This document shows positions 41,864 to 46,542 of a DNA stretch of 46,542 nucleotides, piece by piece; the stretch's first letter is position 1; every line of letters begins with the position of its first letter. A model generated the notes under the pieces. The model saw nothing but the letters and a program-made list of their open reading frames with translations, searched no databases and was not told the DNA's origin. The translations under genes were made by a program, and so were the position numbers. The DNA is from [Mycobacterium] crassicus. GTDB lineage: Bacteria; Actinomycetota; Actinomycetes; Mycobacteriales; Mycobacteriaceae. The stretch covers positions 1,609,323-1,655,864 of the forward strand of contig NZ_CP084029.1 of NCBI RefSeq assembly GCF_020181615.1. The letters are read 5' to 3'.

Positions 41864-43300
41864 CCTCGTCGACGCCGCTGGTCTGCCCACCGAACTCGGT
41901 GCCGTCGACTATCTGCTGCACCGCGGCGAGGCCAACCCGCGCACCCGTTCGGGGATCATGGGCCTGGAACTGCTCGACACCACCCCGGACTGGGATCGCT
42001 TCCGAACTCTGTTCGAGAACGTCTCGCGCCGCGTGCTGCGGCTGCGCCAGAAAGTGGTGGTGCCCACGCTGCCGACGGCGGCACCGCGCTGGGTGGTCGA
42101 CCCTGACTTCAACTTGGACTTCCACGTCCGACGGGTTCGGGTGCCCGAGCCCGGGGGACTGCGTGAGGTGCTCGATCTGGCCGAGGTGAGTCTGCAGTCC
42201 CCACTGGACATTCAGCGCCCGTTGTGGGCTGCCACGCTGGTCGAAGGCCTGGCCGGAGGGCGGGCCGCGACCCTGCTACACCTGAGCCACGCGGTCACCG
42301 ACGGCGTCGGCGGTGCCGAGATGTTCGGTCAGATCTACGACTTGGAACGCAACCCGCCGGCCAGAGCGTTGGCTCCGCAACCGGTGCCGCAGGATCTTTC
42401 GTCCAACGACCTGATGCGCGACGGCATCAATCACCTTCCGGCCGCGTTACTGGGCGGCACCCGGGACGCGTTGATCGGGGTCCTGTCGATGGCGACCCGC
42501 ACCGTGCGGGACCCGTTGTCGGCGGTGGCCGACGCCATCGGCTACGCGCGGTCGGGGGCGCGGGTGATGAGCCAGGCAGCCGAACCGTCGCCGCTGTTGC
42601 GCCGGCGCAGTCTGACCAGTCGCACTCAGGCGCTCGACATCCGGCTGTCGGATCTGCACCGCGCTGCCAAAGCCGGTGGCGGATCGATCAACGACGCCTA
42701 TCTGGCCGCACTGTCGGGTGCGCTCGGGCGCTACCACCGGGCGTTGGGAGTGCCGATAGCCACCTTGCCGATGGCGATACCGGTGAATCTGCGCGCCGAA
42801 GCGGACCCGGCCGGCGGCAACAGGTTCACCGGGGTGAACCTGGCTGCTCCGGTCGGGGTCGCCGATCCGGTGGAGCGGATGAAGCGGATCCGTTCCCAGA
42901 TGACGCAGCGCCGCGAAGAGCCTGCGATGGACGTGATCGGCTCCATCGCACCGCTGCTGAGCGTGTTCCCGACTCCGGTCCTGGAGAAGATGACCGAATC
43001 GGTGGTCGGCGCCGACGTGCAGGCCAGCAATGTGGCGTTCTATCCCGGCGACACCTACATTGCAGGCGCCAAAGTGTTGCGGCACTACGGAATCGGACCG
43101 CTGCCCGGTGTGGCGATGATGGTGGTGCTGATCTCGCGCGGCGGTGAGTGCACCATCACGGTCCGCTACGACCGGGCCGCTGTTCGCGACGAGAAGCTGT
43201 TCACCAGCTGCCTGGTCCAGGGATTCGACGAAGTGCTGGCGCTCGCCGGCGACCCCGCACCGCACTGCGTGGCCGCATCGTTCGACTCGGGTGCGCAGTC

Positions 43301-43304
<4 letters not shown>
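41856..43304 (+). CDS. Wax ester synthase/diacylglycerol acyltransferase
   Basis: The HxxxDG active site is in LLHLSHAVTDGVGGAEMFG at about residue 145. Other family blocks: PRWVVDPDFNLDFHVRRVRV, INDAYLAALSGALGRYHRAL, NRFTGVNLAAPVGVADPVER and DVQASNVAFYPGDTYIAGAK. It transfers a fatty acyl group from CoA to diacylglycerol or a long-chain alcohol, making triacylglycerol or wax ester. 482 residues. Start GTG at 41856 after GGGAG. It overlaps plsC by four bases, which ties storage-lipid synthesis to phosphatidate synthesis. Counterpart of Rv2484c. Confidence 0.92.

Positions 43305-46542
<3,238 letters not shown>

Overview
The window comes from a high-GC actinobacterium, almost certainly a member of the Mycobacteriaceae. 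The evidence is gene content and order. From tRNA-His rightwards the backbone runs orn, herA-like ATPase, cmrA, MFS, MmpS-like protein, bkaR, fadD35, scoA, scoB, accD1, accA1, fadE19, maoC, citE, then bkdA, bkdB, bkdC, echA14, WS/DGAT, plsC, plsB2. This is, from memory, the Mycobacterium tuberculosis Rv2511 to Rv2482c block in reversed orientation. Species cannot be told from the sequence alone.

Positions 1-8320 are a small, decayed prophage or phage satellite abutting the 3' end of tRNA-His, a typical integrase target. Its tyrosine integrase has lost its 5' half to an IS3-family insertion sequence whose orfA start and terminal end lie at 1-140. The plus strand carries four small genes of unknown function. 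The minus strand carries an early-type operon (excisionase, M41-like zinc protease, HNH-like protein and a chain of tiny overlapping ORFs) and a packaging and head block (P27 small terminase, HK97-gp10-like protein, capsid). I see no large terminase, portal, protease, tail, lysis or replication genes. The capsid gene is fused out of frame to the 3' part of another gene. A hairpin-rich stretch without a clear gene lies at 2373-2642.

Positions 8325-23577 are conserved chromosome. The core is the leucine/isovalerate catabolic operon fadD35-scoA-scoB-accD1-accA1-fadE19-maoC-citE, with its TetR repressor bkaR transcribed divergently. Two matching operators overlap recognisable promoters at 14384-14412 and 16102-16157. 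Together the enzymes can take isovaleryl-CoA to acetyl-CoA and acetoacetate.

Positions 23578-37140 are accessory sequence between citE and the branched-chain keto-acid dehydrogenase genes, which are adjacent in M. tuberculosis. The block holds a PucR-type regulator, a large exported protein with two DUF1214-like regions, a D-tartrate-dehydratase-like enolase-superfamily enzyme with a ketopantoate-reductase-like partner, and a methyltransferase. It also holds a TetR-DUF1214-sulfotransferase-oxidoreductase operon with its own operator and a large membrane protein fused to a copper nitrite reductase-like module. A 35-bp copy of the citE 3' end (33/35 identical) at 27168-27202 marks one edge of the 23.6-27.2 kb part as an insertion.

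Positions 37147-46481 return to conserved chromosome: bkdABC with a MIRU-like spacer before bkdC, echA14, a missed 29-residue membrane protein, tRNA-Arg, and the lipid acyltransferase operon WS/DGAT-plsC-plsB2. plsB2 is cut at 46481, where the record turns into about 60 bases of almost pure G, which I read as a sequencing artefact.
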